Below are positions 1 through 8,533 of a stretch of DNA of 64,000 nt, piece after piece (the stretch's first letter is position 1; each line of letters opens with the position of its first letter). The stretch spans positions 62,001 through 126,000 of the forward strand of contig CAJFSS010000005.1 of the NCBI GenBank assembly GCA_904419745.1, given 5' to 3'. This DNA is from Candidatus Pseudoruminococcus merdavium (GTDB taxonomy: Bacteria; Bacillota; Clostridia; Oscillospirales; Ruminococcaceae). The notes under the pieces are model-generated. The model had not been told where the DNA came from and ran no database searches. It saw nothing but the letters and a program-made list of their open reading frames with translations. Both the position numbers and the translations under genes were made by a program.

Positions 1-2144
1 TCGGAGATGTTTTGTGTTGCCCACCACATATCCGCGAAATAATGGCGTGTATGCCGTTCTACTTCGTTCATCGGCTCGAGCAAAGCGAGTTTCCTCGCGT
101 TAAGGTATTCATGTGCTTCGTCATAAATCATGTGGTAGTGGCGGACGTCGTCATAGCTCATCGTCCCATTGTCAATGCCATCCCGGTATTTTTGCTGCGA
201 ACGGTACATGTTATTGTGGAACAAGCCGTTTACTGTTGCAATCTGTGCGTCAAATAGTTCAGGAGCCATTGAACGGATATGACCGAGATTGTAAAAAACA
301 ATCTGTTCCTCGGTAACATCCGGTACGGTGCTGTGCGCGTCTAAAAAAGGGTAAGTATGTACCAGGTTGTCGAGCATGGATTCAATGTGTTCTAAGTGGG
401 TTTTGCGGTTATCAGAGAGGTTGCTGCGTAGGATCTGCTGCTCCAGATCCTGATAAAGCTCTCTGCGGACAAGGGCGAGGAGATCGGAAAAGACAGGGTA
501 GGCGGAACTGTCATACACTTTGGTGGGTTCATCTTCTGAACGAATGTCGTACATACCGCACACTGCGTACAGGCGGCGCAGCAAGCGGCTGAACTCTTTC
601 AGCTCATAGATAGTTACATCCGGTACAAGACAACGGTAAAATGCCTCCATCTGGGTAATATGGGCGGCGAAGTTCTCCTTTTCTCTTGGCATGACATTTT
701 GAATCTGCAAGGGGTTGACCATACTGTCCGCCCGGTCAAGGTAGATGATCTTGCCTCCCAGCTCTGTAATCAAGGAATTATATTCGTCGGAAGTTGCAAT
801 TCCACGCACTTTGTCCCCGATGACCGCCCAGTGTTCAATTGATTTTTTCAGGGTGGAGGATTTCCCGGAACCCTTGTCCCCAACGATAACCCCGCTTGAG
901 GAAAGGCGGCGCTTTGTGCGGTGGCTGGTATCCAGCATAACGACGCCGGAAGTAGAAGTATATCCCCAGTAGAGACCGTGCGGGTCTTTGAGCATAATAT
1001 GGTGATTGGGTAATCCCATCCCAAGCGTAATTCCGGTGATTGCCTGCCCTTTGCGGCGGTTTGGCATTTTATCCTGATCATCAAACGGCAAAAACATAGA
1101 GCGGTAATCATACATTACCTCATTTATCATAATCGCCGCGCGGAACCCAGCCCCTTCCAGGGAACGAATCACGCGTGAAATTTTCTCGTCAAGCCCCTGG
1201 ATGGTTTGTGCGGCAACATAAACCCTTGTATGGATCAGCTTAATAATATCTTCCATCTTTTGTATCTCATAATACATGGCTTCGTATTGGCTTTTTAAAA
1301 ACTCTGCGTCGCGGTATTCGGATTCTTTCCGTGCATGATCCATCCGGGACTGTTGTTCTTCCATCCCTTTTGAGATGTTCCGGCGGGCGCGTTCCGGCTT
1401 TTCGGTGGCAATATCAATGGTAAATATGACGTCATCAATCATGGAAATTGCCTGAAGCCACCGGTTGTCTACATGATCAGGGTAATGGTAAACTCTCAGG
1501 CAGGAGACATAGCCGTCCCCGGACTTCAGATACCGCTCGTCGTTTGGATCAAGGCCGCCCTGCGGCTGTATCTGAGGGAGCAGGGGGGCAGTGACGTCGG
1601 GAGAAAAAATACTGCTGTTCATGTTGTTTAATTTGTAGAGGATTTGTATTTTTTTCTCCACATTGATTTGGGCGAGCAACGCGCCAAAGCCAAGCGTTGA
1701 ATTTAGCATGTTCAAAATAGAATCATATTCTTCCTGGCCTTTTGCGTATACAAACAGATAACATTCTTTATCGCTCATCAGCGTATTGATAAGTTTGTCA
1801 CGTTCCAGGATTTCTTCAAGGTAATAGTCGTAAACGGGGTTTTTGTTTTCCCTGCGCCGGCGCTGGATATATTCCTGTTGTTCTGTTGTATCCGTCGGGA
1901 AATTCATCCCCACGATTTTCAAGTTTGCACTGTAGGTGTTATAGAGTTTTGCATACCGGATGATATACATTTCTACAGCCTCTTCCGGCAAGTTGTCCGT
2001 ATCTGTGCTGATAATCTCGAACATATCAAAGATACGGCCATCCGACATTTGGACAGCCCCATTTTCCAGGAACTCCGAAAATGGGATGAGTTCCCTGACA
2101 GTATGGCTGACCTTGCCTTTTCTCTTCCTATCGCCTTTATTCAC
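1..2144 (-). CDS. virB4: VirB4/TraE-family conjugation ATPase (3' end beyond window)
   Basis: This is the cytoplasmic ATPase that powers a type IV secretion/conjugation channel. The frame is open from the GTG at 2144 to the window edge, giving about 714 codons without a stop. A Walker A motif, GDKGSGKSS, lies at residues 422-430, and a Walker B-type motif, MIYDEAHEY, starts near residue 672. Both spacing and sequence fit the VirB4/TraE family. The GTG start overlaps the end of the PrgI-like gene and follows an AGGAGG ribosome binding site nine bases upstream. The gene is the last of a translationally coupled series VirD4-VirB6-PrgI-VirB4. It is truncated only by the window edge, so the C-terminus cannot be judged. 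Confidence 0.9.
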   Translation of the reverse strand, partial: MNKGDRKRKGKVSHTVRELIPFSEFLENGAVQMSDGRIFDMFEIISTDTDNLPEEAVEMYIIRYAKLYNTYSANLKIVGMNFPTDTTEQQEYIQRRRRENKNPVYDYYLEEILERDKLINTLMSDKECYLFVYAKGQEEYDSILNMLNSTLGFGALLAQINVEKKIQILYKLNNMNSSIFSPDVTAPLLPQIQPQGGLDPNDERYLKSGDGYVSCLRVYHYPDHVDNRWLQAISMIDDVIFTIDIATEKPERARRNISKGMEEQQSRMDHARKESEYRDAEFLKSQYEAMYYEIQKMEDIIKLIHTRVYVAAQTIQGLDEKISRVIRSLEGAGFRAAIMINEVMYDYRSMFLPFDDQDKMPNRRKGQAITGITLGMGLPNHHIMLKDPHGLYWGYTSTSGVVMLDTSHRTKRRLSSSGVIVGDKGSGKSSTLKKSIEHWAVIGDKVRGIATSDEYNSLITELGGKIIYLDRADSMVNPLQIQNVMPREKENFAAHITQMEAFYRCLVPDVTIYELKEFSRLLRRLYAVCGMYDIRSEDEPTKVYDSSAYPVFSDLLALVRRELYQDLEQQILRSNLSDNRKTHLEHIESMLDNLVHTYPFLDAHSTVPDVTEEQIVFYNLGHIRSMAPELFDAQIATVNGLFHNNMYRSQQKYRDGIDNGTMSYDDVRHYHMIYDEAHEYLNARKLALLEPMNEVERHTRHYFADMWWATQNIS

Positions 2145-2433
2145 CAGTAACCACCTCCTGGGTTATTTCTTCCGACCGGTATTTTTGCCGGTCTTTTGTA
2201 ATTAACAGATAAATCATCTGGTAGGTCTTTTTCCCAAGCACTTTTGAGGGGAGCTGTAAGATGAACCCTACCAAAACGCTGAACGCTAAAAATGGGAGAT
2301 ATAGTGACTTATGTACACAGGCTGTTAAAATGACGGACAGCCAGATCCATATCCCCATAAAAACTAATGATTTTAAAGTGAAGAAGTAGATTTTCGTTTC
2401 TGCCTTGATTTCCCGTGGGATGAGTTTTGTCAT
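2137..2433 (-). CDS. PrgI/VirB3-like conjugation membrane protein
   Basis: This is a 98-residue protein with two adjacent hydrophobic segments (about residues 20-37 and 44-62) followed by a polar tail. That is the usual shape of the PrgI/DUF5592 proteins that sit directly before VirB4 in Gram-positive conjugation operons and are thought to be the VirB3 counterpart. The ATG overlaps the VirB6-like stop codon and is preceded by AAAGGAGCG. The stop codon overlaps the VirB4 start. The assignment rests on size, topology and position more than on a diagnostic motif. Confidence 0.7.
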   Translation of the reverse strand: MTKLIPREIKAETKIYFFTLKSLVFMGIWIWLSVILTACVHKSLYLPFLAFSVLVGFILQLPSKVLGKKTYQMIYLLITKDRQKYRSEEITQEVVTGE

Positions 2434-4301
2434 GATCTACGCTCCTTTCTGTTTGGCTTTACCGGCATAGGTTTTGTCTCTTGGAAAGCTTTTTGCAACG
2501 TGGTTTCTTCCGACTTGGAATGGGTGACTTTGGAATAAAAACTGTTTGGCCTACCGCCTGTTTTAAGGTTCTGAAAGTTATCGTAGTTTGCCCGGCCTGT
2601 ATAGTATCCAATTTGATTCATTTTGTCATATCCCTTGTTAGCAGCCTGTGCAAATTTAGAAGACTGTACCCGTTCGGAGAAAGCTTCCGCCGCTTTCCTT
2701 GGGGCATTACGGATTGTATCACGCGCGACTTGGCCTAACGTCCGGGTATCCTGTCCTGTGTCTGTCTGGGTCGCTTCTTCATGCCCATCTAATCCGGCAG
2801 GGGATTTTTCCCGGTTTTGAGGATTGTCGGTCCTATCCTCCAGCCCGGAACCTTTTTCTTTTGGACGATAGGTTCCGATGTTCTCCCTATCCTGCGGGGA
2901 TGTTCCTGGATTTTCTGGATTCCCTTCATTTCCACCAGGTGAATCTGGATTGGACGGTGCACCAAGTAGATACTGTGAACCAGATTTCAATTCTCCGGAA
3001 GCTTTCGGCATGACTCCAGGATGTTTATGTCCGCCTTGCTGTTCTGCCATCCTGTCGTAAATCCCCTTTTTGTGTCCGGCAGAAAAACCGGCCATAGCAC
3101 CGCCTGCCATAGCCATAGCGCCTCCTGCTGCCGATACGCCATGGGAAATACCGGAAGCGATTTTGCCAGCAAATCTGCCCGCAGAACGGGCCATCCCTCC
3201 AATGGCTTTCGACGCCATGAACAAGCTCCCTATGGTGCGGAATCCACTGGTAAGCCCGGCGTCAATTCCAAACAGCCGTTCTGCCAGGTTTGGCCCATCA
3301 ATCAAGCACAAAGAGGCAACGACGATAACAAATATCTGATGGATGATATTGGAATCTTGGACGGCTACCTCTACCGTGATCCGGTAAATGTCAATTAAAA
3401 GGGCGGTCAGGATGATTACAAAGAATGTGGACAGGATAGAAGAAATACAGTGTTTTACTTTTGCATTGCTGGATAAGTTTAGGCTGGTGAGCGTTGCCAA
3501 TAATTGGTGCGTAACAAGTTCATAGCACAAGCGGAACACCTTGATCGCCGTAAAGATATAGGCGATTGCAATTGCGGCAAAAGCGAGTATCAATGAAAAG
3601 TCAATATGATATCGGTAGTATCGGTTAGAAAATATCTCCGAACCAATCCCAAGGAACTTTCCATCCCCGATTTTGGTAAGTGTATAGGTGCCATCACTAT
3701 TGAATTTCAGCTTGTTCCCGTAAAAATCTTTATTCTGTGTGTCGTCCGGGTCGATCATTTCCCCGGGATCAATGCGGAAAATATCCTTTTCCGGGATATT
3801 GTTGTTTGCGGCAAGGCTATCCCGATCCAGCCCTACCGTATCAAGCAGGGAAATATCTACAACGGTCGATTTCATCAGGCTGTTTGCAATTGAAGTATCA
3901 CTGTCCCCTTGGGTATAAATACTGCCTACAGCCGCCGATGTGATTTCGGACAGCTGCACCATGAAAGCAGGGAGCAGGCACAATACAGCAATCATGACGG
4001 CTGCATTTGTGATTACTTGCCCTTTGTCAAATTTGCGGTCAAAAATTAATTTGTAGGCAAGCCATAAAAGGGACAAAGCCAGGAGGGAGAGGTAAACAGG
4101 CCGGAACTGGGCTTGGAACGCCTGAAATTCAGGCTTTGAAAACCATCCGACCATACCGTAAGCGTAATCCAGCAATGACTCTGCAAAACCAATCACAGCA
4201 GCTAATGCGCGGATAATGAGCCAACCAATCCAGCGCAGGATATAGACTAAAAGGTTATTAGACGTCAGTAAATCATCATTGGCCAATAAAAAATCAATCA
4301 T
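2430..4301 (-). CDS. VirB6/TrbL-like polytopic conjugation protein
   Basis: This 623-residue protein has an N-terminal half with about seven hydrophobic segments, including an early amphipathic stretch, and a long glycine/alanine-rich then charged hydrophilic C-terminal region (from about residue 390). This is the architecture of VirB6/TrbL-type inner channel subunits of Gram-positive type IV secretion systems. The ATG overlaps the stop codon of the VirD4 gene and has a GGAGGTG ribosome binding site. The hydrophilic tail (residues 430-623) is low-complexity and rich in E, G, N and P, as in other conjugation proteins of this kind. The family call is by topology and synteny. Confidence 0.75.
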   Translation of the reverse strand: MIDFLLANDDLLTSNNLLVYILRWIGWLIIRALAAVIGFAESLLDYAYGMVGWFSKPEFQAFQAQFRPVYLSLLALSLLWLAYKLIFDRKFDKGQVITNAAVMIAVLCLLPAFMVQLSEITSAAVGSIYTQGDSDTSIANSLMKSTVVDISLLDTVGLDRDSLAANNNIPEKDIFRIDPGEMIDPDDTQNKDFYGNKLKFNSDGTYTLTKIGDGKFLGIGSEIFSNRYYRYHIDFSLILAFAAIAIAYIFTAIKVFRLCYELVTHQLLATLTSLNLSSNAKVKHCISSILSTFFVIILTALLIDIYRITVEVAVQDSNIIHQIFVIVVASLCLIDGPNLAERLFGIDAGLTSGFRTIGSLFMASKAIGGMARSAGRFAGKIASGISHGVSAAGGAMAMAGGAMAGFSAGHKKGIYDRMAEQQGGHKHPGVMPKASGELKSGSQYLLGAPSNPDSPGGNEGNPENPGTSPQDRENIGTYRPKEKGSGLEDRTDNPQNREKSPAGLDGHEEATQTDTGQDTRTLGQVARDTIRNAPRKAAEAFSERVQSSKFAQAANKGYDKMNQIGYYTGRANYDNFQNLKTGGRPNSFYSKVTHSKSEETTLQKAFQETKPMPVKPNRKERRS

Positions 4302-6463
4302 TTCTGTTTCACCTCCAATGCGTGCAGAACCATATTTTTCATAGCAAGTATCTTGTCCAGTGGGAGCCTCCCTTCTTCTTCCAACACTTGTATTCCATCG
4401 AAAAACTCCTGTATGGTTATCCCATCGATACAGTAACTGTTTTCCAGGTAGTAGTTGATCAGGCTGGCCTGTTGGGGATCAAGTACATCGGACAATTGCC
4501 ATGTCTCCCATCTGTTTTCATCGTTTTCAGATTTTTTTGGTGCTGGCTCTTTATCAAAAGAGAGGTAATTTTGCGGAAGATATACATACTGCATAAGCCC
4601 CGCTTCCCCCTTATCGTGCTGCCATGTAGTATCCAAAATAGGGAGATCGGCCTGCGTGTCAAAACCCTGTAGATATTCATAGGCAAATTTTAAACAATGG
4701 TTCCCAGTTGCGGCGATTGGATAAGCTTTCACCTTGTTCCCCTGGATATCCCTCCGTTTGGACGTCCTTGTGATAATTGCCTCCCCCGGAAGGAGCATGC
4801 TCAGTTCATCCGGGCGGATCAGCTGGCGCTCCTCATAGTGTTCGGATATATTTTTCATAGAAAACAGATTGCCGGATCTGCTTTTTGAGGTAATCGTCTG
4901 GGAACCGACAATTGCAGAAAAAAACCGGTTGGTGTCGTCGCCGTCTGACAGGAGGAAGACCTTGTTCCCACAGTTATCCATCAGGGTTTCGTAGTCGTCC
5001 TTATATGTTTTTTTCAACTGGTGCGTCCCTTGTATGGCCAGCAGGTATACCAGCCCGTAGCCAAGCCCCATGGTCAGCATAGTATCAAAAGATGGGATAG
5101 GGGGCTGGTTGCCAAGTTCATCCAGGATGTGTACGACCCGCCGTGCCAGACGGGACTTATTTTGTGCGGTGGCCTTTGACGTCAGCCTTGCGAAAATCTG
5201 GTATTGCAATAGGGAAGCGAGCGTATAGGACGACTTGTTTGTAATCGATACGCTGATGAACAGCGCGGAGGGCTGTTCCCCAAACCCTAGGCTCTCGACG
5301 TCGATATTGGTATCGGACGTCAGCTCTGCGATATCGGGCTGCCCGAAGATGTTAAGAAAAGTCAGCAGATGGGAAAAAACGCTTGCACGGGTTTTGCCAG
5401 GGGAAATTTTGACGGAGACATAGTTGGCGCGTGCCCGGCTTCCAACAGGGCGCGAGGAGAAATACCTGTCAAGGCCGGTTTCCATTTTCCCGTTGTTTTC
5501 TCGGGAAACCTGGACCATTTCCGCAAACATCATATATACGCTATAGAGGTTGACCTTTTCAGGGTGTTCTTCTGCGCAGTCTTCCAAGAGTGCCATGGCC
5601 ATTGCCGTGAACCCGGCTTTGGAGTTATTAGACCAGTACGGATCACCATTGGTGTCTTTACCTGCATAGATAGATTCTGCCATCCCTGCGCATTCGCGCT
5701 CTGCTGTAGCGGTATCCCCGTCCAGGTACAGTTTCAGGATGTAGTCCAAAAAATTGTAATGGTGGGAAGCTTTGTAGTTTGCCATGTTGAACAGGTAACA
5801 GCGATATCCATTTTGAATCAGATAGTCATAAGAGGCGCGGCATAGTTCCTGCTTCGGATCGAGCAGGACTAGGCTCGCTTTCTGTTTTGCACGCGCGAGA
5901 TTTTCAATCATTGGCAAAATAATAAGTTGATCCTTCCCGGAACGCGTCGTCCCGATCAGGAGCGTGTTTGTGGCGCTGTCATCAAGATACAGCGTATCCT
6001 TTTCCCGGTAGACCGGTAAGCCTCCATAACCGTCAAACTGTCCGTCTGATAGGAGGGGGATTGCCTTATACTGCACCCGGATTTCCTCTGCTGTCAGCCA
6101 TCGGCGCGTCCCTTTCTGGCCTGTATTGTAATCGGCGAAACGCAGTTTCAGCCGGTAATGGACAAGGGCGGAAAGCGCGGCGATAGAGGCGGCCAATAGC
6201 AAATAAAACGGCAGGAACCCTGGCCGGAGACGGAACGCTAGGAAAATGGGATTGTGTTTTTCCTGGCTAAACAGATCTATTGAAGCATTGAGAAGAGAAT
6301 TGCAAAGCAAAAATGCCGTTATACCGATAGCTAGGTATAGTTTCTGGGCATGTTGAAGGTAAAAAGCCAGGAACCCCTTTTGAGAGATTTCCCGGCGGGT
6401 TTCCCGGAAAACCCGGAAGCCCCTTTCTAGGAGCCCCAGGATCCGGGATGGGATTTGTTTCAT
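4298..6463 (-). CDS. virD4: VirD4/TraG-family type IV coupling protein
   Basis: This coupling ATPase recruits the relaxase-DNA complex to the conjugation channel. It has N-terminal membrane segments (about residues 43-58 and 82-102), a Walker A motif GTTRSGKDQ at about residues 171-179, and a Walker B-like HILDELGN further on. The ATG at 6463 is chosen because GGGATGTGGAG lies just upstream. A TTG at 6484 in the same frame would add seven residues. The final codons overlap the start of the VirB6-like gene. The residue after the Walker lysine is aspartate rather than T/S. From memory, related elements also vary at this position, so the protein is probably active. Confidence 0.88.
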   Translation of the reverse strand: MKQIPSRILGLLERGFRVFRETRREISQKGFLAFYLQHAQKLYLAIGITAFLLCNSLLNASIDLFSQEKHNPIFLAFRLRPGFLPFYLLLAASIAALSALVHYRLKLRFADYNTGQKGTRRWLTAEEIRVQYKAIPLLSDGQFDGYGGLPVYREKDTLYLDDSATNTLLIGTTRSGKDQLIILPMIENLARAKQKASLVLLDPKQELCRASYDYLIQNGYRCYLFNMANYKASHHYNFLDYILKLYLDGDTATAERECAGMAESIYAGKDTNGDPYWSNNSKAGFTAMAMALLEDCAEEHPEKVNLYSVYMMFAEMVQVSRENNGKMETGLDRYFSSRPVGSRARANYVSVKISPGKTRASVFSHLLTFLNIFGQPDIAELTSDTNIDVESLGFGEQPSALFISVSITNKSSYTLASLLQYQIFARLTSKATAQNKSRLARRVVHILDELGNQPPIPSFDTMLTMGLGYGLVYLLAIQGTHQLKKTYKDDYETLMDNCGNKVFLLSDGDDTNRFFSAIVGSQTITSKSRSGNLFSMKNISEHYEERQLIRPDELSMLLPGEAIITRTSKRRDIQGNKVKAYPIAATGNHCLKFAYEYLQGFDTQADLPILDTTWQHDKGEAGLMQYVYLPQNYLSFDKEPAPKKSENDENRWETWQLSDVLDPQQASLINYYLENSYCIDGITIQEFFDGIQVLEEEGRLPLDKILAMKNMVLHALEVKQK

Positions 6464-6487
6464 ATGCTCCACATCCCTTTCCAACCG

Positions 6488-6835
6488 TTAGACCGACGCC
6501 CCGCCCGCCTTGGCGATAGAGATAAACCATTCGGCGATCTGCGGCGCGAACAGGACGACGAGCAGCCCCAGCAGGGCGGTGCCGATCAAGCCCTGGCCCC
6601 ACCGTTTGGCGCGTTCGCCGAAAAAAGTACACAGCCCGCCGATAATCAAAACGGGGACAACAAGCCAAAGCGCAATTGTCCGGATATTATTGGACAACTC
6701 GTCGATCGATCCTTTAATAGGGGTAATATCGGCTGCAGATACCCCTGTGCAAAGCAGGGAAACCAGGAAGATCAGGCCGCAAAAGAAGAGGAAAACCAGT
6801 GCTTTTTTTTGATACTTGTTCCAAATTTGTACCAT
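6488..6835 (-). CDS. VirB2/TrbC-like pilin or channel subunit
   Basis: This 115-residue protein has a signal-type hydrophobic segment (about residues 12-31, ending in an A-S-A-like site) and two further hydrophobic helices separated by a short polar loop (F-F-G-E-R-A-K-R). This matches the small VirB2/TrbC pilin-like subunits encoded immediately before VirD4 in clostridial elements. The ATG at 6835 is preferred because AAAGGAG stands nine bases upstream. An upstream in-frame extension of 29 residues has no ribosome binding site. A terminator for the preceding gene lies just upstream. Confidence 0.7.
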   Translation of the reverse strand: MVQIWNKYQKKALVFLFFCGLIFLVSLLCTGVSAADITPIKGSIDELSNNIRTIALWLVVPVLIIGGLCTFFGERAKRWGQGLIGTALLGLLVVLFAPQIAEWFISIAKAGGASV

Positions 6836-6912
6836 GTGAATAAACTCCTTTGTGTTAATTTTGTAAAAGGGTAGGGCAGGGAAATAACGGGGAAGCATCA
6901 CCTCCTGACATA

Positions 6913-6940
6913 AAAAAAGCACCGGGTGCTATCCGGCGCA
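6913..6940 (-). terminator. Rho-independent terminator after the primase-like gene
   Basis: On the minus strand a GCGCCGG/CCGGTGC hairpin is followed by seven T residues. It separates the replication gene from the conjugation operon. Confidence 0.7.
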
Positions 6941-6967
6941 GTTCGTGTGATATCTATATAAACAGGA

Positions 6968-8374
6968 TTACGAAGTAATCCCTATAATACAAGGGGACGT
7001 TTCGTTATCCATTTCCCGTCCACGCCGCTTTTTCGGCCAGGACGTAGGGGATGGGGAGTGGTTGGAAAGGGCTTGTACAGTACTTTTTTCAAGGGTGTAG
7101 GAAGACCTTTTAAAGCGGGTTCCATAGGCTGGGCGTATCCGCAGCCTGGCACGCGGGATCCCCACCCCTTCCCGGATTTCACGGATATATTTTTCTACCA
7201 TCTTGACGGATTTTCCAACCCGTTCGGCAATTACCGTCTTATGATACCCTTTTGATAAATACCAGTATACACAGGCAAGTATGGACTGTTTGTGCAATTC
7301 CCGTGAGGTCAGGCCGTTCTTATTCCTGCGGGCGGATTTTTTACGGGCGCAGGAACGCCGGTTCTTCTCAGTACTCCCAATCAGGGTTTGGAGCTGCTGC
7401 TGTTCCTGATGGGAAATACCGAGCCACTCAATAATCTTGGCCGCAGTCAGCTTGATCCCGCCTTTCCGGTAGTATTTTTGCGCGCTCCGTGTACAGGCTG
7501 TAACTTCGCCGGCAGGCAGCGGCTCAAAAAATTTTTGGTTCAACTCCATGGTTTCCTGTAGGGCGGCGCTTTCGTCATGCAGTACGAGGCACTGGTAATA
7601 CCGGTACAAAAACAGCAGGTATTCCCGGCAGTTTTTCATCCGGTATTTCCTCAGTTCGCAGAGCTTTTCCAGGTCACGGATGCGGGCGTGGTACAGGCTG
7701 TGTGCGTTGTACAGATACCGGCGTTTGGAAGCGCTGTGTTTTTTATGTTTTTGGGGCAGGGGAGGCAGATAATCCGTCTTGAGATCTTTGAGTTGATAGG
7801 GTGGTACTGGATAGGCTCTCAGGACGGATACCATTGTCCCTGTCTTGCTGTTGATACTGCCCGGAACCCGCAGTACACGGGCGGCGTCCGTAGCGTTTGG
7901 ATCTGCCCCGAACGGCTTTAATTGCTTGAATAGCCGATTTTGGAGGGCAGACCAGAGAGGGAGCGCCATTGAGGGCACTGGCTCAATCTGCCATATGAGA
8001 TACAGCCCGCGCCCGCTATCGATCACAAAGGATGGTGTCGGGATAGAACGCCCGAACCAGTCCTGTTCCAGCTCATATAAAACGCTGTCCTTCCGCAGCC
8101 CAAGTTTATAACAGTCCAGATCGATATATAGGGCGTTGAGCCAGCGCAACGAATCCAGGTTCCGGACAGGGCGGAAAAATGTGTTCAGCGTACAATACAG
8201 ATCGGATGGGTTCCTACGCTGGAAGTAGCTGGATAGCCGGGATTGCAGCAGGCTGGAATTCAGGGCATAGTTTGTCGTCCGCCTGGGCTGTAAATGCAGC
8301 AGCCCAACGAAACTCTTCTTGTCGTTTTTAGCATGAATTATCCCCAGGATGTCGGGAGCCGTTTGAAAGTCCAT
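6968..8374 (-). CDS. Primase-like (AEP/PrimPol-type) replication protein
   Basis: This 468-residue protein has an N-terminal archaeo-eukaryotic-primase-like core. A YIDLD metal-binding motif lies near residue 97, then SGRGLYLIW near 130, then a DAARVLRVPGSIN motif near 170. A C-terminal helix-turn-helix region (A-E-R-V-G-K-S-V-K-M) precedes a basic tail. Such proteins initiate or prime replication of plasmids and of excised conjugative elements. The ATG at 8374 has AAGAGG just upstream. An upstream in-frame ATG at 8416 lacks one. The middle motif carries tyrosine where many AEP proteins have histidine. The gene is monocistronic, with terminators on both sides. Confidence 0.65.
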   Translation of the reverse strand: MDFQTAPDILGIIHAKNDKKSFVGLLHLQPRRTTNYALNSSLLQSRLSSYFQRRNPSDLYCTLNTFFRPVRNLDSLRWLNALYIDLDCYKLGLRKDSVLYELEQDWFGRSIPTPSFVIDSGRGLYLIWQIEPVPSMALPLWSALQNRLFKQLKPFGADPNATDAARVLRVPGSINSKTGTMVSVLRAYPVPPYQLKDLKTDYLPPLPQKHKKHSASKRRYLYNAHSLYHARIRDLEKLCELRKYRMKNCREYLLFLYRYYQCLVLHDESAALQETMELNQKFFEPLPAGEVTACTRSAQKYYRKGGIKLTAAKIIEWLGISHQEQQQLQTLIGSTEKNRRSCARKKSARRNKNGLTSRELHKQSILACVYWYLSKGYHKTVIAERVGKSVKMVEKYIREIREGVGIPRARLRIRPAYGTRFKRSSYTLEKSTVQALSNHSPSPTSWPKKRRGREMDNETSPCIIGITS

Positions 8375-8481
8375 ATGTACCTCTTTTCCGGCAGTTTCCC
8401 TGCCTGTTTTTTGCATTAGGGGTTGACTTCATTCTCTGAATATGATATATATTTCTATAAGGATTTTTTGAAAGTCCATAT
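8362..8481. repeat. 15-bp direct repeat at the replication gene start
   Basis: TTTGAAAGTCCATAT occurs at 8362-8376, covering the start codon of the primase-like gene, and again at 8467-8481 upstream. It may be an autoregulatory operator or a minimal iteron pair. This is inference only. Confidence 0.5.
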
Positions 8482-8489
8482 AGGGTTTT

Positions 8490-8530
8490 GACAAAGAAAG
8501 GGAACCGCTGTGCATGAGCGGTTCCCTTTC
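8490..8530. terminator. Bidirectional terminator
   Basis: A ten-base-pair stem GGGAACCGCT/AGCGGTTCCC (8500-8525) is flanked by A-rich and T-rich runs on both sides. It ends the ArdC-like gene on the minus strand. Confidence 0.75.
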
Positions 8531-8533
8531 TTT

